A stretch of 26,536 nucleotides of DNA from Chytridium lagenaria (GCA_025449115.1 JAHLKC010000264.1:1-26536), one strand, 5' to 3'. Shown: positions 10,326 through 20,214, counted from the first letter of the stretch. A program made the numbers and translations. Notes: generated by a model not told the origin, from the letters alone.

Positions 10326-10808
10326 CTAGTCACTCATTTCATCATTCACATCTTCAATCATACGTGTTGTCTCTTCTTGCATGCTGCTGACTTTGACGAT
10401 GAAGTCATTCCAAAGCTTGAACATATTCTTTTGCCGCCCACCCACCTTCTGAGGAACCATTGAATTCAGGCGTTGTACATGCGATTGCCAAAAGAGCGGA
10501 AACCCAGTAACAGATACATCAGCGTAAAGTAGACACCTCCTTTTTACCACATTAAAAAAAACGATAGTGACTGCTACCTATAATTTTCGGGGGACATTGC
10601 AAACTCAACGGTCCATTTCTGTCCAGCAGCATTTCGCCCAAAGCTTAAGGGATTCGTGATATGTACATTAGGAGTGGCACAAAGCTAAAGCGCGTCCAAA
10701 TCGTAAGGCCTCATCATCACCCAACCTTCGAGTTCACGGTAGCCGGACTGGTTTCTGAGAATCCAAGAATGTCCTGTTCATTCTCATGTCAAAACTAGGT
10801 ACGGACAT
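10326..10808 (-). CDS. unknown small protein, three exons, divergent from DCC1
   Basis: Not recognised with confidence. Exons: 10808-10726, 10684-10578 and 10539-10326, with introns of 41 and 38 nt (GTTGGG...TTTAG and GTAGCA...AAAAG). Phases agree if one base is missing near 10777, where MSVPSFDMRM joins QDILGFSETSPATVNSK. The rest reads LCATPNVHITNPLSFGRNAA then GQKWTVEFAMSPENYR, then CLLYADVSVTGFPLFWQ, and ends in a charged helix, KNMFKLWNDFIVKVSSM then QEETTRMIEDVNDEMSD. Total about 134 residues. It has no signal peptide or membrane segment. The KxMFKLWNDF piece faintly recalls the F-M-x-L-W-N core of Polycomb VEFS boxes, but the rest of that domain is absent. Only 59 nt separate its ATG from that of DCC1, suggesting a shared promoter. 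The intron structure is my reconstruction. Confidence 0.5.
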
Positions 10809-10867
10809 GTGTGGTTATCTGGCGTTAATAAAATACGTGCAGGAAGAGTCTTGTTTCTTTCAAAGAA
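10809..10867. promoter_or_regulatory. candidate bidirectional promoter between the unknown gene and DCC1
   Basis: The start codons of the minus-strand gene (10808) and DCC1 (10868) face away from each other across 59 nt. Both transcripts must start in or near this interval, perhaps overlapping. No TATA box or cell-cycle MCB box (ACGCGT) is visible in it. Confidence 0.4.
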
Positions 10868-12270
10868 ATGTCAACCATTGTCCAGTTCTCGGACACTCCA
10901 CAAGGAGACCTCCTCCTCCTCGAACTCGACGAAGACTCTCTGCAATTACTCGAGTCTACAAACAAGAACAATGACCCCCCATGGTGAATCCCTTACCCCC
11001 AACGATCGATACTAAGTAAACCATGACATCCAGCTTATCCTCCGCGGCCACGATGACGAAACCGCCGTGATATGCAACTCCACCACAACCTTCAACCTCC
11101 GTCAATCCGAGACCTCCAACACAATCCTCCTAGGCCGTCGCATTCCATCCATAAACGAAGACGGAGAAGAGACGACGATGGTGACCGTTGACGCCATGTT
11201 TCAGAAACAAGTCGAGTTGGAAAAGACCGGGCCTAAATTGGATCGATTGAGGGAGATGGTGTATGTAGGGCTGTGAAGGAGGGGAGTTGGAAGAGTGCGG
11301 AAGGAGCGGATTGGGAGGAGGTGTTGGAGGTTGTGCAGGCGAGTGATGGGGAGATAAGGGATGAGATTGTGAAACTTGGGTTGTTGTTGTATGGAAGGTA
11401 TGGGACGTGTTGTTACGTTTTTTATATTAAAGAAGTTGTTTAGGGAGACTCGTTCCAATTCGCCACAGTTTTTAGTAGAGTAAGTCATTTTCGTTTTTCT
11501 TTCCTATAACGGTTCAGATTCATCCGTGGCGTATCGGCAATACTACAAGAAAACGATATGAGTATCGATCGTGTAAAGTTTAGTGTTCTCGATGACGTTG
11601 GATTGGGCGATCTATTTGATCATGTACCAAAACCAGTGTTGGCGCATTGTTTGGAGATGATTTCAGAAAATGTCTCTGAGGATGATATGATGGAAGAGGA
11701 TGGGGAGCTTAGACTATCCGAGGAGAAAGTATGTCGTGTTATCGGGGAAGAGTTGTTAAAAACGTCGGAGGTTAGTTGCTGTTTGAAAACCATCTCTGAT
11801 TCATCGTGAAGGATTCGTGGTCCTTGGAAGGTTTTATGGATATATTCGTAACGAGTATCCCGGAATTGTTCAAACCCCGTTTAGAGCATTTAAGCGTAAG
11901 CGTCTACACATACTTTTAAACTCAAAAAAAACCCAGGGGCTCTACATTATAGACCACGGACCAGATTCACGCGCAAACATCATATATTTCCCGTAAGTTC
12001 CAAAACGAACCGGCCAAGCCACGCTAACCAAAAAACAGGAAAACAAGTCTTCCCATGAACCCAAAAGACCGGCTAGAGCAAATGTTTGAGCAGAAGCGTA
12101 AATGGACAGAGGAGGAGATGATGCCGTACGTGGATGATCTTGGGAAAGGGAATCGAGCGGACTTGGAGGTAGTATTATTAAAACATTCCAGAACGTTTAA
12201 AGTGGGGTGGCATGACCTATTATGCATCAAAGGCAAGGTGACCATGGGGCGGAGGAGGTGGAGTGAATAG
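10868..12270 (+). CDS. DCC1: DCC1, sister chromatid cohesion protein and alternative RFC subunit, six exons
   Basis: DCC1 joins Ctf8 and Ctf18-RFC, which loads PCNA at forks and supports cohesion establishment. Exons: 10868-10983, 11034-11397, 11518-11770, 11812-11895, 11937-11992, 12039-12270; four of the five introns are 41-50 nt, and all intron phases agree. Family landmarks: LILRGHDDETAVICNS then LRQSETSNTILL (human has KGDKSDEAVLCSS and KIADTSNMLLF), EEVLEVVQASDGEIRDEIV, FDHVPKPVLAHCLEM, LSEEKVCRVIGEELL, and the C-terminal winged-helix part with KRKWTEEEMMPYVDDL (human REKWTEEDIAPYIQDL). Reconstructed length about 368 residues, near the usual 390. Two bases seem missing: in the C6 run at 10975-10980 at the end of exon 1, and at the G3 at 11268-11270, where MVYVG meets AVKEGSWKSAEGADW. 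The stretch between exons 2 and 3 is shorter than in animals. Confidence 0.92.
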
Positions 12271-12299
12271 ACGGGTGGAGTGAATGTAGATGTGATATT

Positions 12300-12530
12300 T
12301 TAAATATTGAATCCCATTTTCCGCATACAGTCTTGGTGTGCACGGATCAAATCAGCACATCGGAGATCTGATTCACCGTACGTGATGACGCATTCGTCTC
12401 TGGCCTGTCTTGTGTCTGGGCATGCACAGCATGGCTTGCATTTCGGTTCTTGTCCAGAAGGGGATGTGGTTGAGGTGGGAGCAGCCATCTTTTTGTCGGT
12501 GGAGGGGCTGAAGAAGGAGAAGATGGACAT
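12300..12530 (-). CDS. COX17: COX17, copper chaperone for cytochrome c oxidase
   Basis: Cox17 is a small intermembrane-space protein that passes Cu(I) to Sco1 and Cox11 for cytochrome oxidase assembly. The sequence shows KCKPCCACPDTRQARDEC followed by CADLIRAHQDCMRKMGFNI: the copper-binding K-P-C-C-A-C-P, and twin C-x9-C pairs that form the two disulphides of the coiled-coil-helix-coiled-coil-helix fold. It ends in MGFNI, like the MGFKI or LGFKI usual in the family. Two starts are possible: 12530 (MSIFSFFSPSTDKK, 76 residues) or 12488 (MAAPTSTTSP, 62 residues); the shorter matches the typical 60-70. The longer frame upstream is CT/CA microsatellite and unlikely to be coding. Unspliced, no break. 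Its stop lies 29 bp from that of DCC1, so the two transcripts almost certainly overlap at their 3' ends. Confidence 0.95.
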   Translation of the reverse strand: MSIFSFFSPSTDKKMAAPTSTTSPSGQEPKCKPCCACPDTRQARDECVITYGESDLRCADLIRAHQDCMRKMGFNI

Positions 12531-13613
12531 TGCGAGTGTGCGTGTGTGTGTGCAAGGAGAGAGAGAGGTTGTGTGTGTGGCTTCTTCCAGGAAGGTCGAT
12601 CTCAACAGGTATGCAGTCGCTTCGGGTGCAAGTGGAAAATGAATCTTTGATGAAAAAATATGACAAACCGAATTTCGTTTCGTCATTTCGGTGACGTTTT
12701 TGCTTATCACTTTGACGCCAGTGCCAGGGTGTTAAAGGCCATGACCTGGATGTACCAAAGCGTGGATTCACAGCATGACGACGTGAGGACAATACGTTGA
12801 ACTCTACAGACTTTATCGATGCTGATGAAATGAAAGGGATGAAAGTGACTTGGACCGCCGTGTTGCGATGGAACGGGGTGAACAGAAAACGCGGCAGAAT
12901 CACTTCACCGGTCTAAAAATCCGCGAGGGAATCAACGTTTTTTAAAGAGACTAGCTAACTACACCCAGGTGAATCGAAACCGATATACCAAGACATGAAC
13001 AGAAACGGAAAGAGATATAAGAGGCGTATTGATTGAAGATACAATGGGCGCCGCACTAGGAATACATACATACTCCACTCTAATATCCTATACTGATCGT
13101 CAAATGAACAACGATGCGACGTTTTGGTGGTTGACGTAATAAAAAAACATGTGTGATGGTTTGCGTTAAAAGCGAGGGTTCTAGAACAACACCAAAGAGA
13201 AAGAAGGAAAAGAGACAGTGTGAGCTCGGCGGTTTAATATAAATAAAAGACACATAAATTCTACAACCGCTTTATTGCCATAGCAAGGCGTAAAAAAATA
13301 CCCACAAGTGTTTTATAAAAAATAGAAGAGTCTGTAAACAAAAAATTGCGTCGAGAACAAAAAAATAAAAGGGTGCTCATCACAGCATAAATAGGGATAA
13401 AGGTGTTGGCTAAAAACATAGTCTAAAGAAAGTGAACAAGGATGGAAAGAAGCCATAGTTGGGCCGTTAAAAGGGGTTTACCCAAGACATTGCCATTTGA
13501 AAAAGAGCATCAGGCGCAAGAGCAGAGAGTAAACAAAAAAAAAGAAAAAATGGAATGGGGAAGATTAGGTCAACCCTACAAAGAAAAAAGAAAGGAAACA
13601 ACAAAAAAAAAAA
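12531..13613. other. intergenic region upstream of COX17
   Basis: A (GT)n/(GA)n-rich stretch at about 12535-12585 lies directly before the COX17 start and is its likely 5' leader. The remainder is mixed sequence becoming A-rich towards 13600, where the 3' end of the Pro/Ser-rich gene begins. The minus frame at 12373-12903 is a shadow of COX17 and its leader. Nothing else recognised. Confidence 0.55.
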
Positions 13614-15640
13614 TCAACTCGACGCCGCCGGTCCATACGCCAACACCGGTACCGGCACCCACCCCGACGGCGTAGGAAACCAACTCCACGCCCCACGCGC
13701 TGGTACCTCCACCCCAATCTTACACCCAACAGCCATAGCCCTCCTCTTCCCCTCCTCCCTAGCCTCCTCCCCATCCACCTTCCCCGCCTTCCCACTCAAC
13801 GCCATCTCCGACATCTTCACCGCCATCCCATAAGCTTCAAGCGCCTGCTCCCCCACACAGCCGCAGCAGAGGCAGACGCATAAAACTGCGTCCAAGCCTT
13901 CGCAACATCCTCAGCGTTCGGAACCTCAGGGTCAGGGGATATCCGGTCCATCCATCCTGCATCACCCCCGAGATCCTGAGACAACGGGGAGGGATTGGAC
14001 GGTCTTCTCTGCGTTGGGACTTCATGTGGTTGTGGTGTAGGATACGCGGGGTAATAGTTTGGCCAATACCCAGCCTGGTGTTGCGGGTACGCCTGCCATC
14101 CCCCCGCATAACTCTGAGCAATATGTTCATTCATCTGCGGCATGCTCTCATGTCTCCTTAAAGGTGACGGTCTCGCCGTTTTTCCATCCCTCGGAACCCT
14201 AGAATGGTGGGTTTGCGGCGGTTGCGATGGTGGTTGCTGATACCCGTGATGTTGAACGGACTGTTGTGGAAGGCGGTGAGGCGGGTATTGGTTGTATGGG
14301 TTCATTGATACAGGTGACGGGGTTGCAACAGGTGGACCTTGAGGATTGATACTGGCTGTCCGCACGGGGGGTACAACTGGACGCGTTTTCGGGGAAAGTG
14401 CAGCCGTGATGGAAGGTTCGGAAAGGCTCTTTCGGAGAGGAGGTAGGACAGGCGTCACAGAGTCCACAGTGAAGGTGCTCGCCGGTTTAGACGAATTCAG
14501 TGCGACTGAAGCTGTTGAACTGGTGTAAGCGGTGGAATCAAAGGAGGATAGCGATTCAAGGCTGTCCTTGTACTCATTTGCCTTCAAGAAAAAAGTCTGC
14601 GGGAGCAGGAACGGTCTTTCCTAAATCAGGCAAAGATGCCTTCCTCAACGTGTCCCTTCTCTTTGGCGCGTTCTCAGAAACTTTATCAAGCCCTCCAGCC
14701 CCTTCCAACACTGCCAAAACTTCTTTCCCAGCCTTGATAGGCACGGACTGCCTTTTAGCCTTCTTCCTAGCCGCATTGTCCTTTTCTTGCGTATGGTGTA
14801 ATGATGTTGAATCTGTAGGCGTTGCAGTGGTGGTAGTCTTTGCAGAGGACTTGAGAGAAGCCAAGAACTTTTTCCAGCCGCTCGTGTTCACACCCTTTGC
14901 TTTCTCCAAAGCAATGGCCTCATGCGATAGAATATTAGCATCCATGTAGTCACTGACTCCATTTGGGGGCGATAATTCCGCATTCCGACTTCTTTGTTTA
15001 CGCTGAGCCGTCCGGAATGGCGTGGATTTATAATTTTGTTGTGGGTGTTGTTGGGGGTCTGTAGTGGATCGAGAAAGAGAGGAAGCCAGTATCCCTATTT
15101 TAGCTTTTGGTGACGGGGAGGGTGATTCTTGGGGAGAGAGGGAGGCCATGCGTGGAGGAAGGGGACGGGGGCCTTTGACTGATTTTGGGAGAGAGGATGG
15201 GGGCGGAGTTGGTGAGGGGGCGTCGTGCGGGTCGTGAAAGGAGATGCTGTCGGAGGACGAGGTTGAAGAAAGGGAGGGAGTCCCATGACAAGGGTTCTGT
15301 CTGAGATGGCGACAGAGGATGTTTGGGGAGTGTCCATGGGGCTGGACCGAATGTTGAATGGTGAGGATCAAGTGTTGCTGTTTGCATTGGATTTAGGGTT
15401 TATCCAAGCAGTTGTTTGACTGGAGAGGGAAGCAGTGGAATCCAGTGGAGTGTTGTGGTGATAGAAGGGGGTCGATGGTAGACTTGCAAGTGAATGGGGG
15501 TGAGAAGTGTGCTGCTGTGGAATGGGAGATGATGCCCGTTGCTGATGATGATGGATATTTTGATTGTTTGGGGGTGAAATCGGACTAGCAGCTTTTTGTG
15601 TTATTTTTCTGATTGTTGAAACCCTTGTTTTGCCTGTTAA
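13614..15640 (-). CDS. long disordered Pro/Ser-rich protein of unknown function, 5' end uncertain, several breaks
   Basis: Not recognised. Coding runs on the minus strand from about 15640 (KAASPISPPNNQNIHHHQQ) to the stop at 13614. It is rich in Ser, Pro, Gln and His, with possible SH3 or WW ligands (TPPPSSLPK, PVVPPVR), RKASLPDLG and LRKSLSEPS phosphosite-like motifs, and two folded-looking parts: NILSHEAIALEKAKGVNTSG with WKKFLASLK (about 14860-14945), and a helical C-terminal part EDVAKAWTQFYAS then EQALEAYGMAVKMSEMALSG (about 13760-13915), faintly like a MIT or other helical hairpin. Breaks: in-frame TGA at 15368-15370 (NSNT-stop-SSPFNIRSS); one base missing near 15295; one extra T in the T6 run at 14589-14594; one G missing at 13850-13854. 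No initiator ATG is visible in frame at the 5' end, so an upstream exon is likely. Length at least 650 residues. A signalling or cytoskeletal scaffold is possible but unproven. Confidence 0.65.
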
Positions 15641-15649
15641 GCTCCCTTT

Positions 15650-17080
15650 TTTTCTTATTCTGCTTCAGAGTGAAGCCCTTGCTTTCCTCAATCACAGCTA
15701 GTATCAGACACTGCGTACAGATGGTGAGTGGTGGTGGTGTTGTGATGGACGTCTCTTGCGATGCACTCTGAATTGTCTTGACGGAATATAGATGCAATGA
15801 AACCTCCACGTTTATAGATGAAATAAAAAAGATCCGCTGGGACAAGAGAGAGAAAAGAGGTGTGGTCTGAAGCAGGGGGTGATGAGAGGGGGGTGGTCGC
15901 TTTTGACGGGAAGGGCTGACGGTAATAAGGGAAGAATGGCTGACAAGGTCAAATGCTTTGATTTTTTATTTTTTATTTTTTATTTTTCAGTGTGCAGCGA
16001 GCGGGTGCTTTGGGAATTGTTGACGACGGGGTTCAGACAGAGGGGGGAGGAGGGGGTTCGCTTCATTGCGCGTCAATCGATAACTATCCATCCGTCTGTA
16101 GTGTGTGTGAGCAAAGCAACAGACACTCTTATTCCGAATCAACGGACAGAGAGGCGTATGCTGAAGAACATGGTTGATAATGCGTACCGTGTGGTTATTC
16201 ACAGACAATATGTTGCGCAGCAAGTCACGAAAAGCAAGACCCTGAGTCTCTCGACTCACCCCACAAAGTGCTTCAACAAAAAGTCGCACATTTCAGCCTT
16301 CCATTCTTTTGTGTGTCACGACGGCCATCCACCGGCACCTCCCACCCCGCATTTTTACATTAAAATTTCAAACGGAGTCATGCCCTCTATAAGCAACACT
16401 AGACGCACGACGGAAGGGTCATAACATTGTTTTATCTGATTAATGCTTGATGCTCAAGGAATATGGGTGTCCAACCAAAATCACAGACAATGTCCGCTCT
16501 TCTCGGTACTTAATGTATTTCACTTAACCTTCCAGACATTAAAGCAATCTCAACACACCACCTCCGCAATTTATTGCTTAACCCCATTTGAAAGTCTTGC
16601 TAAACTCCGTTCATACGCGACCATTTTATAAATGTTGCTTTTACTATATTAGTACGTGTATCTTCGCTGATGGGGTCTGGATGGGGTTTATATATTCGAC
16701 AACGGTATAACAGCAAGTAACTATCTCTATTCACTTTGTCAGTCACCACCTTCATCATTCACTAGATACTAGAATCTCCAATCCAACACTACCATATAGT
16801 TTCCATCACTGTTGTCTCCACTACTAAAGTCTGCGGATGATACGTTAGAAACCATAACGCTTTTTAGTTTTTTTTTTCGTATACTAGAGCATATAAATAA
16901 TTGACGTATAAACGAGTTTTACTCAAAGAATTTATTTATGAGGAAAGCATGCCAATGGAACCAAGGATACAAATGGTGACGGAGGGATGGAAAAATAGAG
17001 ATAAACCGAGAGGGAACATATTTCACGTAAAGTTGGTACGGGGGGAAGAAACCACAAGAGGTGATAGGAGGGCGGGTCGT
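15650..17080. other. intergenic region, possibly containing the first exon of the Pro/Ser-rich gene
   Basis: A frame at 15585-15845 on the minus strand is open, with a start at 15845, but its frame does not continue into the clear coding part. A (ATTTTT)n tract at about 15960-15987 is the only repeat. Other frames, such as 15879-16424 plus, lack recognisable features. The last 200 bases before 17081 are likely the YOP1 3' UTR. Confidence 0.45.
15960..15987. repeat. (ATTTTT)n short tandem repeat
   Basis: About four to five copies of a hexamer of A plus five or six T lie in tandem in an intergenic region, ending in TTTTTCAG. Confidence 0.8.
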
Positions 17081-18198
17081 TTACTGCTTCTTGGGCTCCT
17101 CAATAAAGGTAGCGAAATGAGGCGCAACAAAGGTGTAAATGTGCTTAGCTCCCTATAAAAAAGCAAAGCCATCAGTCATCCGCCGCAAAAGAAAAGAAAA
17201 GGAAAAAAAAAAAAGAAAAGGAAAAAAAAAAAAAAAAAAAGGTGTCAACTTACGAGGTACCCAGGGAAAAAGAGCCAGCAGATTCCCACAAGTTTTGCAA
17301 CATAGTAATAAGGAACATAGGCAAGAAGAGCATCAAGAATCACAATCTCAAACGTGTTGACGACAGAAAAGACGCAAAAAGTAAAACCCAAAGACAAAAG
17401 TGCCATCTTGGTCTTTTTTCTGAAGGGCCTCGAGAAGCCTGTAAGTGGGGTAGATGATGCCAATGAGGCCAGTGGTGAGGCTAGCGTAGATGTTGAAAAA
17501 GACAGACACGGAGATGAGGAGGTATCCAACGAGCGCGATGGCAACCTAGACAGGATATTTTGAGTGAAAGCCCGTGTTTGTGAGTGGACAAGATGGCGTG
17601 GGTTTTTTGACCAAGGAAAAAGCCTACCTTGGGGACCTTGGTGATAGCCTCAAGTTGGTTCAAAGTCCTAAACTTGGACAAGTAGTGGTCTACAAAAACC
17701 AAAGACAGTTGATTAGCAAAACTATGGCTACAGAGGTGCAAAAGTCCAAACGGAAGTTTAGCTTACCAAACTGTTGACGGTAGGCCTCGACTTGGTCCTA
17801 TATTAAAAAAGAAAGAGTAGACAGAAGGTTAGAGATTAATGGATCACGAAAGATATACAGTTGTTGCTAATAGTGGACGTGGTGGTATAAAAGTGCCACT
17901 ATCATGGCGCTGCTCCACCGGCGGACTCTCAAGCAACACATGGTCTCACACTCATCCAGTCACTTATCACAACGTCTCTTTCTAGATGCCAAACACAACT
18001 CTCTTCTGCCGCACCTACGCAAACAAGCCCTCCTGACTGACTACATTTTACTCTCCCACCCATCTCCCATCATCCATTCAACCCCATCCCCACACCCTCT
18101 CCATCCATTGATCCCTCCATGCAGTTCCCAGTGATACTCATAGAATATCGGCCGTCACGGACATCCGAAACGACTCCATCGATGACATCACTTACCAT
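17081..18198 (-). CDS. YOP1: YOP1/DP1/REEP (TB2/HVA22 family) ER-shaping protein, five exons
   Basis: Yop1 inserts hairpins into the ER membrane and stabilises tubules with reticulons. Exons: 18198-18196 (the ATG alone), 17797-17767, 17689-17628, 17545-17254, 17152-17081; all donors start GTA and acceptors end in AG with matching phases. The protein starts MDQVEAYRQQFDHYLSKFRT, then LNQLEAITKVPKVAIALVG, typical of the family. Paired hydrophobic hairpins follow (YLLISVSVFFNIYASLTTGL, LGFTFCVFSVVNTFEIVIL), then the conserved VPYYYVAKLVGICWLFFPGY; it ends with VAPHFATFIEEPKKQ. About 152 residues, as usual. Exon 4 is 292 nt where 291 is needed; the T6 at 17414-17419 (one base too many, between LLEALQKK and TKMALLSLG) explains this. 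The first exon is inferred: ATG followed directly by GTAAGT and a 398-nt intron. A TTACGTCA half-CRE lies about 90 nt upstream of it. Confidence 0.9.
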
Positions 18199-18508
18199 TG
18201 TTATGAAAACGTGAGAGTTAGCTGAGAGAAAATATTTTTGGGTGTTTTTTGCACCCCCATGCACATTTTCGACTTTAACAGACGTTACGTCAACAGAAAG
18301 TCGAAATAATCCGTTGACAAAAAAACTCTTTTGCACGGTTACTCTTTGATGATCCTAACGAGTCCCTCCCTCTTTCCGCCCGTCTCCATTAAAAAAAGTG
18401 TATTATAAAGATTTTAAAAAAAGTCCAGGTAATGTAAGGTGGAGTTCTTTGGTGTGGAATCCAGCGATGGCGGCAGAGGGTGTGATATCATGCATCCAAA
18501 TGAGGTAT

Positions 18509-19534
18509 TTACTGATTGACGCGTTTGGAGAATTCAAGCTTCTCAACCTGTAATTGAATGACGACAACATTATTGAGGAGCCGAGAATAACAGAGCAAGA
18601 TCCTAGAAGAGATAAATGCAAAGGAACAAGGGAGAAAACAAAGACTTACCTTGACATCGCCGTTGATAAGCTTGTAGACATACTAAAAAAATTAAAGGAA
18701 ACATTAGTATACAAGCTTCATGAATCAAATAAGCGTCAAATACATCCAGTTCATGAATCAAACAAGTTAAATGATCAACGATAAAACCAAAAAAACATCT
18801 CACCAAAACAACATTAGGTCCCTGCACATCCATCAACACAAAACTAGGAACAACAGGATCTGCAGCACTCGGCTTTTTCAGCTTCTCCACCTTCTTCTCC
18901 CCCTCAACCTTTTCCTCACCATCCTCGCCCACCTCTCCATCCTCCTTACCCTCCACCGTCGCCACCCCCGCCGCAGCTCTACTCAACACCTCCCCAGGCG
19001 TCAACTTTGGCGCCACGAACCCGAAAAGCTCCCCGTCGCACTTCCCGGGTTCACAAAAAACCGCCCTTCACTTTCAAACGCCTCAAACCGATGTGTATGT
19101 CCAGAAACAAGGACATCAACATCCATCTGTCTTGCTACAGCTTGAAGTGCTTTTCTGTCACCCCATGGGATGATGGTGTGGCCGTGAATGAGACCGATGC
19201 GGAGGGTGCCACAGTCGATGGTGCGGGTGAGAGGGGGTGAGGAAGGGGTGGCGCTGAGGTCATCGAAATCGCCGAGAACGGATTGAACGTCTGGAGAGAC
19301 TGTGCGGAGGTAGTCAAAGGTTTCGCGGGTGCAGATGTTGCCTGTTACGAGAATTTGGTGGATCTTGCCTATATGAAATATACCACGACTTCTCGTTTAG
19401 TTTCTTCCCTGGACTATGTTCTGGATACGTGATGTACGCATGACGCTTACCAGGGACAAGAAGTTTTTGAACTTTGGAGGCAGGTCCACTGCCCTATGGG
19501 GTATATGAAGGTCTCCAAGACACAGGACCAGCAT
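18509..19534 (-). CDS. VPS29: VPS29, retromer subunit, with an added charged loop, four exons
   Basis: Vps29 is the phosphoesterase-fold scaffold of retromer, which returns cargo from endosomes to the Golgi. Exons: 19534-19451, 19368-18804, 18682-18650 and 18547-18509. Motifs: MLVLCLGDLHIPHR, VPGKIHQILVTGNICTRETF, VLGDFDD, IGLIHGHTIIPWGD, VSGHTHRFEAFESEGRFFVN followed by PGSATGSF, and the C-terminal VPSFVLMDVQGPNVV, VYKLINGDVKVEKLEF. The metal-site equivalents (D8, H10, GDFD, the two GH pairs) are all present. Between GSATGSFSG and VPSFVLMD lies an insertion of about 55 residues, rich in Glu and Lys (GKEDGEVGEDGEEKVEGEKK); animals have only a few residues there, while yeast Vps29 also carries extra loops. 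Reconstructed length about 240 against 182 in animals. Two bases seem missing: in the T5 run at 19464-19468 (LPPKFK/LLVPG) and in the C3 at 19020-19022 (GSFSG/FVAPK). Confidence 0.93.
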
Positions 19535-20214
19535 TACTGTATGAGAATTTTTTGGGTTGAAATATTGAAGGGCGTCATTGGGACTTGACTCGATATGGAG
19601 ACGAAACGCAATTCACTACTTGTTTCGTTGCTGGTAAGTCTCATTGTAAATTATTCACCAGGTTCTCTCGCGTTCTTAGCATATTCCAGGCCGTCGGAAT
19701 TCCTCGCGTGGTATTGTCATCCAGACATCAGAGAAACTCTTCGCTGACATCATATGAGCTTGACACGATAATGTCCTTCGACAAGAAGTTGAAAATGGGT
19801 TAGGTTGACGTTTTGCGCGACCCCCAAGTACGGCGCTATGTCTATATCATGACATGCCTTTGTTTCAGCCTTCGTTTTGCATATTGTAGCAAAAAAAAAA
19901 AGGGATGATGTACACGTATGAAAGCGATATCGATTTTTGGAACGCCAGGTTTAAGACTCAACACTCAAGCGCGCGTTCAATCCATGACTCTGTCTTAAAG
20001 ACCCAAGTCTCACCAATAACAAAATCGCCACAAGTTTTCAGTACATTAAATGTTTATTGCGAAAAACACGGATTCCAATGCCAGCCATCTTCCCCCATCC
20101 ATCAACAAACGCGTAATTCCAAGCAAGTCCAACGCGTGTACGGCAGCATGTACGGCAGTATTAAACCGTGAAACGCACAACAAAAATTAATTTAAACAAG
20201 TAACAAAATGATAT
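19535..20214. other. intergenic region between VPS29 and beta-adaptin
   Basis: Likely VPS29 promoter on the left and beta-adaptin 3' UTR on the right. The plus frames at 19585-19803 and 19905-20171 have no recognisable domain. Two ACGCGT/ACGCG words occur near 20110-20135, which resemble MluI cell-cycle boxes, but they sit downstream of a gene and are probably chance. Confidence 0.5.

Noticed and set aside
12373..12903. Minus frame of 176 codons overlapping COX17
   Set aside because: Different frame from COX17 and built largely from the CA/CT microsatellite leader.
15879..16424. Plus frame of 181 codons
   Set aside because: Contains the translation of a poly-T tract and no domain; composition is that of intergenic sequence.
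958..19534. Programmed frameshifting or a variant genetic code as the cause of the breaks
   Set aside because: Breaks share no slippery motif, fall at different homopolymers, go in both directions, and beta-adaptin shows standard code and frame throughout. Sequencing error is simpler; it is kept only as a checkable alternative.
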